In this document: positions 11,384 to 23,059 of the stretch, piece by piece
How the letters are laid out: every line of letters starts with the position of its first letter
Numbering within the stretch: position 1 is the first letter of the stretch
Assembly (NCBI RefSeq): GCF_000220395.1
Contig: NW_004086085.1
Coordinates: 1 to 38,344, forward strand
Direction: 5' to 3'
DNA from: Ichthyophthirius multifiliis
Taxonomy: Eukaryota; Ciliophora; Oligohymenophorea; Hymenostomatida
Length of the DNA stretch: 38,344 nt
The notes under the pieces: model-generated
What the model was told of the DNA's origin: nothing
Databases searched by the model: none
Seen by the model: the letters and a program-made list of their open reading frames with translations, nothing else
Made by a program: the position numbers and the translations under genes

Positions 11384-14300
11384 ATGAAAGAATAAAATCT
11401 TTTTGTATAACATTAAAATTATTGTTTTAGTTTGAAATGCTTAGTTTTTAGTTCAGATAATACAAAATAATTATTAGATAATTATGGAATTACACCAGCA
11501 GAATTTTTACGACCTTTTGGAAATTTTTCGAAAAAGAAAATTGATATTCGCTCTATAAACAATATTAAGAAATCAGTTTAGAATTTTTGTATTAATTTCA
11601 TAGATGAAAAGGAATATAAATAAACAACTAAATAACATTGCGATAATTAAATATAAACAGTTATGGAAAAAAATATTCCTAACTTAAAAGATATTGATGT
11701 ATATAAATTTAACTTTTTTTTTCTTTTTTTTTAAATTAAAACAAACAAACAAAAAGATTTAGTTTTAAACTTCAATATAAGCAAATAATCATATAAGTTA
11801 ATAAAAAATTTTTTGGTTTGATAGAGCTTCAGAAGCGATATTTGATGTAATTTTTTAATAATTAAATAATAAATATAATTTTTAATTAAATAACAAAAAA
11901 AAAAAAAAAGTATTGTAAATATAATTATTAATTTTCATTTTTGGATTAACCTGTTTATCTAATAAATGCAGTTTGTTTAGATGATATGGATATATTAAAA
12001 ACAATACAAAATCTTGAGTATATATAAAAACTCTATATATGATAAATTATTTATATTAATAAAAAAATCTAATTTTTTAAAAAAATAAAAATAATTATAT
12101 TTATTTTTAATTTTAGAAATGCAAATAATGAATTACTTAAAGATATTTATAAGACAAATTCATAAGAATTATAAAATAATGGAATTTAAAAGGCTAATTT
12201 TATATTTGTTGATTTATAAAAGCAAAAATCAATAGAAATTGCTTAAGAAATTCTTAAATTGTTAACATCTAAATTTCCTTAACATTGTAATAAAGTTATA
12301 TGTATAAATTCATTCTAATCTAATGTAGATTTGGATATATGGGAACCTTATTTATTAAGCAAATATTTTACTAATTAATAAACTTAATTTAATAAATCTA
12401 AAAAAATTTTATCTAATTAAGATTTTTTAAATATAACAGATACTCTAAATGTAATTATTTATTATAAAATAATATTCATTTTTTATGTTTATATCAATAT
12501 AATTAATTAATAAATAAAATTTTATATATAATTAATTATTTAAAAACAAAATATCTAATAAACTTTATTTATATTAATACAAAAATTATTACAAAGAATT
12601 TTATATAATAATAAAATAGGAAATAGTATAAAAATATATTATTCCAAATGTTGAATCAAAGATAAGAACATATTATTAAAACTATCAACATTTGAAATAA
12701 TCATCAATTACAGATAAAATAAAAGTAAATAAAATAAAACTTAAATAAATATAAAATAAAACCAAAAAAAGAAATTATGGAATAAAAGTGATTATAAAGC
12801 AGAACCAGGTGGTTAATATATGATGCAGTAAATAGAATTAATAATAAGAAATATAGCCGATTTATTATTTTAAATTCACGATTATGATTAGGCTAATACT
12901 TTCTATAAACTTTGTATTGATGAGTTTAAAAATAAATCATATAAACATTACGCAAATGCATGTGAAATGTCAGTTTATTCATAAGTATTGCATTATATAG
13001 AATAAGGTTTTACTTATTAAAAGAATGAAATATATTAAATGTTGAATACTCTATAAGAAGCTTCTACGAATTATTTAAGATAATAAAGACATCATTAATT
13101 TATGTTAAGAGCAACTATATTAAAAATTTTAATATAATATATATTTGATAAATTTGATTAATAATTAATTTAATGTATATGGGATATTGGTTTTTAAATA
13201 AAAGTAAGTAAAGATACTCCTAAAGCTAATTAATTTCCTACTTTTCATACTATTTTATTAGAATAATATGCTATTATGTATCTAAAATTAAAACCTATTA
13301 AATTTAGGAAATACTGCCAACATCTTCTTTTCGCAGGATATTAATATGGAAAAAGTAAATTTAGACATCATTGCATTAGATGTATGTATATAATAGAATA
13401 GGTATTTATTAATAGTTAATGGCCTTAATTATAAGACTACGTTGATAAATAATTAGCTAGGTATTATTCTGAAATATAGGAGTTTGAATAATCTATGGTT
13501 TATGTAAAAAAAATTCTAAGAAATATCAATAAAAATAGTTCAAAAGAAAAACATGATCAACTTATAACTGATACTATGACTTTTTTGACAGTTTTTGAAT
13601 CTTTAGATGGTCCTTTAAGAGATTAAGTTTTAAATAAATAATCTTTTTTAAATTTACCTTAAGTAATTTTAATTTTTTTTTTTTTTTTAATATAAAAATA
13701 TAAAATAGATTATTAATTCTTCAGTTGATATACTTGTTTCAGATGAAATCATGTTCGATTTAAATGGATTTAAATTTATTACTTAGTAAAGTTTATGTAC
13801 TTAAGGTGTAATAAAATAAATAGAAAATAATATAGTAAATAAATAAATATAAGAATGGGATAAAATAGTCCTTTAAAATGTCGATAAAGACTCCAAAAGT
13901 AAAGATTAGTTTGAATAATAAAAAAGAATTCTTAAGTCTTTTTCATGTGAATGCACAGAAGATAAAATGTTTGTTTTTGACTCCAGAGTCGATGTAACTA
14001 AATAATATAGAGTTAGTTATATAGATGAACTTATTACTATTAAATTCGAACTCATAAATCCTTTAAAATAGGCTTTTTAAGTTGAAGATTTTGGTGTTAA
14101 TTATGAATTTATTCCTCTTAATTAACTTGATATTTTAGATGAAAGCTACTAAGATCCTATCTAGGAATCGAAAAAAACTTTCTCAGTAGGAGAATAGAAG
14201 AAACTTTAGGTTTTTTTTATAAAAAATAATATATAAAATTATAAAAGGTAAGTGTAAAAATTATTCCGAAAAAAGAAGGGACAATTATAATAAAAGGTTT

Positions 14301-14969
14301 AAAATGGAAATTGTTTAAAATTCCTGTTTTTTTTGATTTTAATATAAAAGGGAAACTACAGAAATTAGGATAAGGAAGAAACTTTAATTTTTATAATAAA
14401 ATAAAAGTTTTAAAAAATACAGGAAAATTGAGTGTTAAATTTATAAATTTTTCTCCATAAATTTATTTTGGGGAAATTAAAAAAGTAACAATTGAATTAA
14501 AAAATGAGTCAAATTCAATTCCAATTAAGGGAATTTAAATTTTCTTTTCGGAACCTTATATATTTGGAAAATAATAAGTTGATCTTTAAAATATTATTAT
14601 ATTTCCAAATTAAACTTATATTCACGAGTTATTTATTAGAGCATGTTATAATAAAGATATAATTTTGAAAATGTTGTTTTAATATTAAACTGAAAATAAT
14701 GAATTTAGTAGATATACACGATATTATTAAAAATAAAAGTTTTTTTATTTATTTAATTTATCTAATTTTTTTTAAAAAAATAAAAAGGTTTTTCCTTCTT
14801 TTATGATATATTATAATTCTCATACTCTATATAATTAATATTCAGTATAAGTTATGATAGATGATACGTTTCATTCCAATTTTTAAAATAATAGAGAAAA
14901 ATAATAATCATAATAGTAATTATCAAATAGTTAATAATTAAATAATTCTTCTTATATATAAGATATAAA

Positions 14970-15036
<67 letters not shown>

Positions 15037-16343
15037 TATAACTAAGTTAATCTATTAGAATTGGATTTGTTAAGTTCTTCAGATTAGTCTTTGTCTTAAA
15101 GTACTTTTATTACAAATAATAATTAAATAAATAATAATGTGGTTTTAAACAATTTGCAAATTCATTAATTTATTTTAATGGATAATAATTGGGAATTCTT
15201 ATAAGATTACAAAGCTATTTAGAGTGCTGAAAAAGCTCATTTTTATACTATTTTCTTACAAAAGGCTTTATAATTTAAAAGTAAAATCTCTCATAATCAT
15301 TAACATAAGCCTATAGATTTATTAGATTATGATTATTAAGATACATAAAAAAAATATAATTAATAAAATGATGAATAAGATAATAGCCAAATATCAATTT
15401 TAAGTGAATTAGACGAGAAAGACTTTAGTTTTTTGAATTTAGAAAATAATTAGGTAACAAAAAGTTTTCAAGAAATTAATGGATATATTTGTAATTATAA
15501 TGTTATTTCTAATTACATTAACTGTGACAGATAGTTATTATATGATAAATATTGGGATTAAGATATTGAATTTGATAATCCTGATTTAATTTCTATAGCT
15601 ATTGTTTGGAGTTATAAAATGGAAGGTTATTTTATATAAATAATAATAAAAAAAAATATATATTTTTTAGAAAGAACTATTTATGGAATTCATAGTATGC
15701 CTAAAATTAGAATGAATAAAGCTTTAATTAATTCTTTAAAATAAAAAGTTAATCCTTTTGATAATTTCCCTCTTAAAATAGATATCTAATATTAATAATA
15801 ATTAAATCATAATTTTTTAATTGATCCGTATATTTAAAAAAAAATAAAAAATATATTTATTTTATTTTTATTAAAAAAAATAATAATAATATAGAATATG
15901 TACTGTTGATATTTTAGTTAAAATTAAAAATTTATATTATTCAGATAAAATTAGCTTTAAGCTTGAATGCATTAGTGGAGATGAGACTTTAAGGTAAAAT
16001 GATGAATTCTTTCCTTTCTTTATATGGGAGGATTAAACTGAAAAATCAATCACTGATTTAACTTATACTGTATTTTATATTTTCTATACATTTATTATTT
16101 ATTTTTAAACAAAAATATTTATTAAAATAGAGTGAAGAAGTAATTTAGTTAAAAGCAATTTTTTCAAGTCCAGGAATATATAATATAAATAGATTCAAAT
16201 TTATTTTTTATAGAAATAAACTTACTAAATAAATTATAAAACCTCCCTCTATTTTAGAGCTTAATACCAATAAAAATATAGAAGTAAAATAATATATGCC
16301 TTTGGATAAAGAATCTTATTTTTTAAATATAATATAATTCTGA
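11384..16343 (+). CDS. TRAPPC8: TRAPP complex subunit 8 / Trs85 (11 exons)
   Basis: Trs85/TRAPPC8 is the subunit that defines TRAPPIII, the Rab1/Ypt1 exchange factor for ER-Golgi traffic and autophagosome formation. Exons: 11384-11698, 11757-11846, 11911-12017, 12117-12450, 12620-12724, 12772-13662, 13709-14209, 14248-15625, 15671-15827, 15895-16069, 16131-16343, giving 1421 residues, close to the roughly 1435 of the human protein. Family landmarks: LDNYGITPAEFLRPFGNF at the N-terminus; FDRASEAIFD; IIPNVESKIRTYYQNY; the TPR-like segment IADLLFQIHDYDQANTFYK with YKHYANACEMSVYSQ; the beta-sandwich region KKEGTIIIKGLKWKLFKIPV; ERTIYGIHSMPKIRMN; and the closing ICTVDILVKIKNLYYSDKI and SSPGIYNINRFKFIF. 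Odd: a poly-Asn tract near residue 1010 (14967-15035) inside a lineage-specific low-complexity insert. Two introns (38 and 45 nt) are very short. The start is the first ATG before conserved sequence. Confidence 0.9.
14967..15035 (+). repeat. (AAT)n tract encoding poly-Asn in TRAPPC8
   Basis: A near-perfect AAT trinucleotide run inside exon 8 of TRAPPC8, read as roughly 20 Asn with one Lys and ending in Asn-Tyr-Asn. It lies in a Gln/Asn-rich insert between conserved beta-sandwich blocks. Confidence 0.9.
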
Positions 16344-16632
16344 AAAATATAAAATTTAAAAACAAATAAATTTCTATATTTATATTATTTAATTTTTAAT
16401 TATTTCATAAAAATAACAATTCATAAATTAAAAAATATTATTAATTAAATTATATTTTGTTTATTATCAAAAATAAATTTTATATAAATATTTTTGTATA
16501 AATTAAATAAATTTATTAAAATATTAAATATTCAAATAAATATTTTTTCATTTTCTTTGATTTTTCAACTTCTTAATTTGTGATTTCACATTTTCGTAAT
16601 ATTTACACAAATTTTTTGCCTATATTGTATCA

Positions 16633-16669
16633 TATATAAATATAAATATAAATATAAATATAAATATAA

Positions 16670-16708
<39 letters not shown>
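16633..16708. repeat. (TATAAA)n microsatellite passing into (TA)n
   Basis: Eight to nine tandem TATAAA units are directly followed by about 12 TA dinucleotides. It is intergenic, just downstream of TRAPPC8. Confidence 0.9.
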
Positions 16709-16712
<4 letters not shown>

Positions 16713-16779
16713 AATTTTTATTTATAATTATTTTAAATTACAGTTCCATAATGTTTCTATTTTAAATTAAATAATATCT

Positions 16780-17900
16780 ATATATAAATTTACACTCTAT
16801 TAAAAATTTTATTATAAATAATTTCTAGTATTTTTATTTATATTTATTACATCCTTTTTATTTAATAATAAGTCACTTGTTATAATATTTATAATATACT
16901 GGCTATTTTTAAAATGATTTTATATTTTTGATGCATTATATTTTTATACGAACTTTTATTTTTTTAAATCTTATAAATGAACAATATAATATTTTTTTAA
17001 TTTACAATCTGTTTTTGGTATATTTAATTATTTTTTATACACTTAAATTAATATTTTACTTTCTATTATTTTTTTATAATATATTTTTTTTCTTATTTTT
17101 ATATTTACATCTGTCTAAATTTATATAATTATATTATTATTATTTATTTATTTTTACTAATTGATCTCCCTTATTTATATATAGTAAAAAATTTTTATAT
17201 TATATAAATTTACATCCTTATAAATTATTAATATATCATAGAAAGAAAAATCTTACGTACTATAAAAAAATATTTAAAAGGTTTTAATTTTAATATATAT
17301 TTACAAACTAGTTTCAAATATTTAAATATGAAATTTAATCATAATTTGATTACTCTCTAAATTAAATATTATATTAAAAATTAAATTATATAATTTATAT
17401 TACTATCTATAAAAAGAATTAAAAATCTATTAATAATTATTTTTACCCCCTATAACTATAATAACTAAAATATCTAAAAAAAAGTTTACGCCCTGTTATT
17501 ATAAAATCAAAATTTATATTTTTTTAAATATTTTTTACGCTCTATTATTTAAAATATTTATTTAATAATAATTTTATATTTTTATTTAACTTTCTTTAAT
17601 AAAATAAAAATGTTATCTCTTTTTATTTTTTTTACTCCCTTAAATATATATTTTTTTTTATTAAATTTCTAAAGTTATATTTTAAAATAATACCCCCTTT
17701 AGATTAAAATATATTTATACTAATTATTATATATTTTTTATACATTAAACTAATTTAAAAATATATAAACTTTAATTTCAAAATCATATATATTAAATTA
17801 CAATCTTTAAAAAAATTTAAAATAATTAAAAAATTTGACTTAAATTAGTATTTACGACCTAAAATAAAATAAAAATTAATAATTTAAATATACCATTTAG
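16780..17900. repeat. Decayed tandem repeat, unit about 50 bp, with TTTACnnYCT core
   Basis: In sequence that is otherwise A and T, short C-bearing islands recur at nearly regular spacing. Examples are TTTACATCCTTATAAAT near 17210, TTTTTACCCCCTATAAC near 17443, TTTACGCCCTGTTAT near 17485, TTTTTACGCTCTATTAT near 17533, TTTACTCCCTTAAATA near 17630 and TTTACGACCTAAAATA near 17850. Weaker copies lie between them (near 17003, 17102, 17160, 17258, 17300, 17349, 17398, 17690, 17800) and upstream (16790, 16846). Steps between neighbours are mostly 42-60 bp. The A/T filler between cores is not clearly conserved. I read it as an old minisatellite-like array; this is a by-eye alignment. Confidence 0.5.
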
Positions 17901-17909
17901 TTTACTATA

Positions 17910-19117
17910 TCATTCTTATTAAAAGTGATATTTTTAGATTTGATAAAATTTCTAATTTTTTATATTTTTTTTTTTAATTTACATAATTGCTTCTCTATAT
18001 ATTAAGAAAATATTTTCTAATATAAAAAAATAAAATATATTTTATTATACATTTTTATCTATTCCCATAATTTAAAATTATATTTTGCAATTTTCTAAAC
18101 ACTATGTTTATAAAAATAAAATTTTTTCATCTATTTCTTAATCATTGTAGGCTTTTTTATTAAATAAAAAATCTTTATATATTTCAAATTAAAATAATTA
18201 ATCCTCTTATTTAATAATAAATTATTACATTAATCTTTATTTTTCATTTTCTTTACTATGAGTTTAATAACTATTATTTGTATAGTTTTGGCTTCTTCTA
18301 ATACTTTCTATTTAATAAGAACTTATTTATTGATTAGTTGATTATAATCTTGATTAATTATTAACTTCATTTTCATAATCTTTAAAATAATTTATTTATT
18401 ATTCCTTAAAATAAAATTAATTAATATTTTATTAATATTTTTTTTTTTTTTCTGAAAAAAAAAATACTATTTAAAATAAAAATTTATCGAAGTCTAAATT
18501 CATTTATGATAATTATTATTCATCTGATAATTATCTGTCTGTTTTTTTCCATAAAACATTGCCATTATCATTAAAATCTACAGTTCCAATTAAATAATTT
18601 AAATTTTTTTAAATAATTGAATATTTATCATTCTTATCAATCAAATAAATATGTGAATTCGATTTTATATTTTCCAAATATATTCCTGCATTTTTTATGG
18701 CTATTTAAAATATTTTCTTGTTTTCATCTATTATTAATTATTTAAGCTTATAAAAAAATAAATATTAATTAAAAATAATTTTGAGCTTTAATTCAAATGT
18801 ACTTGATTTAATTAACACTCAATTTTTTCTATTTTCTCTATTGTAATATTTTCATTAAGGAATAACTTTTATAAACCTTTTTTACTAATTATTTCTTCAA
18901 ATTATAGCACAAAATCATCTAAATCAATTTCTCCTTTATGCTATTAAGTTATGGTTTAATGCATTTTTCTATGACAGGATTGACATATTAAAGTCAAATA
19001 GTTTTCTTTACATTCTTAATTAATACAACTATTTTAGTAATCTATAATTTCATTCAAATAAATAATATTTTTTTACATTCGGTTTGTTGGGTATTAGCTT
19101 TGACATAAAAAACACAT
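17910..19117 (-). CDS. Zinc-finger protein with B-box-like N-terminus (3 exons)
   Basis: Predicted 362 residues; exons 19117-18803, 18746-18468 and 18404-17910, GT-AG introns of 56 and 63 nt, stop TGA at 17912-17910. The N-terminus is Cys/His rich: CFLC at residues 2-5, then CINQEC, LICQSCHRKMHQ and a further His in QQHKGE. This spacing resembles a B-box or related treble-clef zinc finger. An acidic helical segment follows (EIDLDDFVLQFEEIISKKG, NENITIEKIEKIE). Exon 2 carries IAIKNAGIYLENIKSNSH and LIGTVDFNDNGNVLWKKTD. The last third is Gln/Asn-rich and low in complexity. Function is unknown; B-box proteins usually mediate protein contacts, some in ubiquitin ligases. The start at 19117 is the first ATG that keeps the CFLC pair; a later ATG at 19078 is possible. 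The C-terminal 50 residues border the repeat field and are less certain. Confidence 0.62.
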
Positions 19118-19626
19118 TTATTTATATTTTTATATTTAATATTATTTTTAATAATTTTGGCAGCGATAAAAAATTTTAATTTATATATAAATATATAGAA
19201 AAAATAATTTAGATAATTATAAAAAATAAATAAAAAAAAAATCATATTATTAAGAAATAAATGATAATAAAAATATTATTTATAATTATATATTTTATGA
19301 GTACAGATAAAAATATGAATTAAAAATAATATGATTTTTTTTAAATTAATTTGTTTAAAAAATTATAATAATTATAAACATAAATTTAAATTATATAAGT
19401 ATATATTTTTTAAGTTTAATATTATTATATATTTCTTTAATTATTAAATCATAAAATAAAACCATTTACATAATTAAATAAAATTAATAAGAAAAATAGA
19501 TATTATAAATTATTAATAATTTTAAAAATAAATAAATATACAAATTTAAATTAAACTAATATAAAAAAAAAATTAAAATTTCAGAAGTACATTTTATAAT
19601 AATATAATATATAAATTATTTAATTT
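19118..19626. other. Spacer upstream of the B-box gene
   Basis: 509 bp of A+T-rich sequence between the start of the B-box gene and the end of the next minus-strand gene. The B-box frame remains open into it only because TGA is rare in such DNA. No gene is recognised here. Confidence 0.5.
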
Positions 19627-21386
19627 TCACTAATCAAAGAATTCTGCCATATTAACAATATTTAAAAGTTAACAAAAATAACTTGACGGATCTAATTTGA
19701 ATCCTCTTGAAAATGCAATTTATTTTATATATTCTTTAATATAATGTAATTCAGACCAGAAAATAGATGTATTCTCATTTACTAGACTATCTGAATTTTT
19801 TTAACAAATAAGTACAAAATAACATATTTCATCAAATTCAAATTTATCTATATTTTATTTTACAAATGAAGGCAAATTAAGAATGAATCCATTAAAAAAA
19901 GGTATTTAATCATTTTCATCTATTAAATGTATAAAGTAATAGACACTATAAGGTTAGAACTCGAAAAGGAATTTTACTATAATTTTATCAAGTAATTAAA
20001 AAATATGCTTATTTATTGTTAATTCATCAGAGTGATGTATTTTTCTTAATTATATATATTCTTAAACATGTTCTATTTTAATACTTTACTCATTTTCGTT
20101 AAATTCGAAGAGCTTTTTTTCCAAAAAAAACTTGAACTTTTCCCTTTCTTAATTTCCGAATTGTAAAAGATCAAAGCTTTTATAAATAGTATTAAGATCT
20201 TCAATACTGTAGATTTAATTTTCATCATAAAGCTTTTAAATAATGAATTTTATTATTACTTCGTTTATTACCAAGGAGGGATTTTACTATATCATATAGT
20301 CCCAGAAATATATTAATCTAGTTAAAGATGTGCCTTTAATTTCTAGAGGATTATCTATTTAAAAATTTTCTGGTTAATCATTTTTAATTTAAATAAAATC
20401 TTGTTCTCTATTTATACATTCTGTAATGTAAACATTTGTAAAATTAAACAAAAGCAGAGATTAAAATTTCGATTATCCGAAAAAATAAGCAAATGAAGAT
20501 AATATTTCTAATAATTTATTTTAATATTCAATTCCAAATTAAGGAAATAGAATTTCATCTTCAATTTTCGAATCGAATAAATCCTTCGTGTTTCCAAATC
20601 GACTTACCTTATCCATTAATTAATAATCAAGTAAATATTCGATTTCCTTTAAAAAATTATCAGTGCATCGTTTGTTCTCAAACATTACTTAAGTTATCAA
20701 TTTTAAAGACTTCAAGTTGTATTTTTACAATTTCAAATGATGAATTAAGGCCAATTCGAGTTTCTAATATACTTTTTCTACTAATTATAGTTACCATTCT
20801 CTCTCACAATGTTCTTTTAAGTTATTTAAGCCTATTACAGCTGCATATACTTCATCATATTCGCAATCAAATCTATTACTCATAATATGATCACATAAAT
20901 CAATCCATAAATTTATATCCTTTTATTTATATATGTATATTGCATATATTAATATTTAATATATTTTACTTGATATAAATCGGCTCGACTTAATGATAAA
21001 CATAAGCGACCAATGCATGGCACTTCTTCATCAGCTTGTTTTATATGTTTTTGAATTTTTTGGTATATTTCAGCTAAACCGTATAAGTTTTTTAATTAAG
21101 TATTTATTCTTAATTCAGTTACTCTTAAATATATTGATATAAAATCGTTTAGTGTTAAACATAATTTTCTATTTCGACTTAATGCAAACAATTCGTCTAT
21201 ATCGTTTATTTTGAAAATACCGTGTCTGTCTTGGTATTTTTTGCGCTTTGATATTAGGATTTCTTGAGCGTATTATTGTTAGGACATTAATGCTGAATTT
21301 TGAGGACGTATTGTACTGAATTTTAATGTTTTAACTTTAATTATTTTTTTGGGAAGAATTTTTAAGATTTTAGTAAGTAAAAACAT
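19627..21386 (-). CDS. Putative mitochondrial protein of unknown function (2 exons)
   Basis: Predicted 569 residues; exons 21386-20970 and 20919-19627, intron 50 nt, TGA at 19629-19627. The N-terminus MFLLTKILKILPKKIIKVKT followed by LKFSTIRPQNSA is basic, hydrophobic and free of acidic residues, as expected of a mitochondrial presequence. The rest is rich in predicted helices with repeating hydrophobic patterns: INDIDELFALSRNRKLCLTL, DFISIYLRVTELRINTQLKN, CIGRLCLSLSRADLYQ and IMSNRFDCEYDEVYAAVIGL. This resembles the helical-repeat proteins (RAP/OPR/PPR-like) common in protist mitochondria and mitoribosomes, but I find no diagnostic RAP domain at the C-terminus. The proposed location is therefore an inference from the leader alone. 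Codon usage is normal for the window. A plus-strand frame at 20493-20885 is the antisense shadow of this gene. Confidence 0.75.
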
Positions 21387-21548
21387 TTTTTTTGTTTAAA
21401 AATATTTTTATATATATTATTAAAATTATCTATTTAATTATTTTTTTATTTTTAATAAATAAAAAACAAAATAGCTAAAAAAAAAAAACTTCTCAAAAAA
21501 AAAAAAAAAAAAGAAATAAAAAATTGAGTTAAGTCTATATTAATCAAA

Positions 21549-22808
21549 TCATATTTTAGGTTAAAACATATTTTATAAATTACAATTTTTAGCTTAATTA
21601 TCAATAAAAGACTAGATATTATAATAATCGTCAGGTAAAATATCAATAAGTTCAATAAAACATTTAATTTTGAAAGAAAGTTCTTTTGCTCTTTTCAAAT
21701 GAATTGTATGTCCAGTTTTATCAAATACAAAAATGAAGTTTTCTTATAAATTTTTAAAATTAAAGTTTTTGATTTTCCCCAAAAAAGTATTTTTTTGAAT
21801 ATTTTAAATAATTTAATCATCTTTAATTGAAAAAACATACTATAAATACGTCGAAATATAATATTCATAACTTAAAATTTAAGAATCAACTAAAGGATCG
21901 AAATTTCCGCAAGCGAAAAATCTCAATATATGGTTTTGTTAATGTCCTATTTTAAAATATTCATTATATCCTTTATTTTAAAAACTGATAAATTTTTTAA
22001 ACCAAATCATTAATGTTTATATGTTGTCTGCTTATATTTTCACTTTTTCTAGTAAAAAATATTTTCCTTAATGATCTTTTTGAAATTCCTCGTATATTTT
22101 TTACCTAAATTATTCCTCTTCTAATAATAAAGGATTTTTTCTGATTTAATATTTTTTATCAAACCTGTTGAATACATTATACATGTAAAAATGGGCAGGA
22201 CACCATATAATAGGAGGACCGGCAATATTTATATGAGCTTTACATTACTATTTATATTTATTTTAGTATATTCGCCATATTATGTTTCCTCCAGAATATC
22301 CAAAGGATACTATTTTAGTATTATTTAATTTAATTTGAATAAATTTGTGGATTAAATCCGCAATATCTTCTAAATAGCCTTTAAATGTGCCCCTTTATGT
22401 TTCTTTTTCTCCTTCTATACCTTCCAAGCCTGGTACTAATAAATTTATAAACCTACAAAAATTATTGCCTAAATTATACTCGATTTATGAAAAGGAATTA
22501 TAGTCGCCTGGAAAGCCGTGAAGTGTTAGAATTATTTACTTATTTTCAAAATAGGAATGACATTCTAAATTATCAGTGTAATATATATACCAACCTTCTC
22601 CACAATCAAGTCTTTTTATTAAATGGGGAAAGTTAAGGGCTTTTTCTGATTATATTTCTGGATATTTTTTTAGGTTTTCTTATGCTATTTTATGTATATG
22701 GTCGAAAATAGGTATATCTTTTTTATTTTTATTAATTTTTTTTTTTTTTTAATATATACTAGGAATTCTTGGAAGTTAAGTGTATCCAAATTATTCATTT
22801 TAGGCCAT
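21549..22808 (-). CDS. Alpha/beta-fold serine hydrolase (2 exons)
   Basis: Predicted 405 residues; exons 22808-22760 and 22717-21549, intron 42 nt, TGA at 21551-21549. The alpha/beta hydrolase plan is clear. CHSYFENKQIILTLHGFPGD holds the HG oxyanion-loop motif at residues 83-84. LVPGLEGIEGEKETQRGTF and KGYLEDIADLIHKFIQIKLN follow. The nucleophile elbow IVSFGYSGGNIIW places Ser at about residue 158 (G-Y-S-G-G). AHINIAGPPIIWCPAHF resembles the strand and loop after it. The catalytic His is probably in DKTGHTIHLKRAKEL (His 353 or 356). The acid is likely the Asp in the DPLVDSQ region or nearby. The cap region is Asn/Lys rich. The pattern is closest to epoxide-hydrolase or haloalkane-dehalogenase-like soluble hydrolases, but substrate cannot be told. 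No signal peptide is seen. It lies 162 bp upstream of the putative mitochondrial gene on the same strand, too far apart in function to suggest a link. Confidence 0.85.
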
Positions 22809-22971
22809 TTATTAAGATTTTTTTATATATACTTGTATTTTTTTATTTAAAATGATATACTATAATTAAAATTTATGGAATTTTTTTAAAATAAATTATA
22901 AATTTAGAAAATATAAGATTATGTGATTATGACAGACATTATTAAATAAAAAAATTAAAATATTTTTATAT

Positions 22972-22982
22972 TCACGTTTTTT

Positions 22983-23059
<77 letters not shown>

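Larger units (their letters stand above)
16344..17909. other. Convergent non-coding region with repeats
   Basis: About 1.57 kb between the 3' ends of TRAPPC8 (+) and the B-box gene (-). It contains a TATAAA hexamer microsatellite plus TA run (16633-16708), then a long decayed repeat field with C-bearing cores (about 16780-17900), both listed separately. A hydrophobic frame at 16928-17128 consists of Phe/Leu/Ile/Tyr from T-rich sequence and is not considered a gene. Confidence 0.6.

Noticed and set aside
14731-14783. Possible extra intron in TRAPPC8 exon 8
   Set aside because: GT and AG ends exist in the T-rich stretch, but removal would shift the frame, whereas the unspliced sequence stays in phase.
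16928-17128. 66-codon hydrophobic plus-strand frame
   Set aside because: It is built from T-rich DNA (Phe, Leu, Ile, Tyr), lies in the repeat field and shows no homology-like motif.
19054-19245. 63-codon minus-strand frame beside the B-box gene
   Set aside because: It is a shadow: the Cys-rich B-box-like frame overlaps it in another phase and continues through spliced exons.
20493-20885. 130-codon plus-strand frame with start codon
   Set aside because: It is exactly antisense to the putative mitochondrial gene, whose ciliate-code frame runs unbroken through the region.
21452-21655. 67-codon hydrophobic minus-strand frame
   Set aside because: It overlaps the C-terminus of the hydrolase in another phase and consists of Ile/Leu/Phe from poly-A/T runs.
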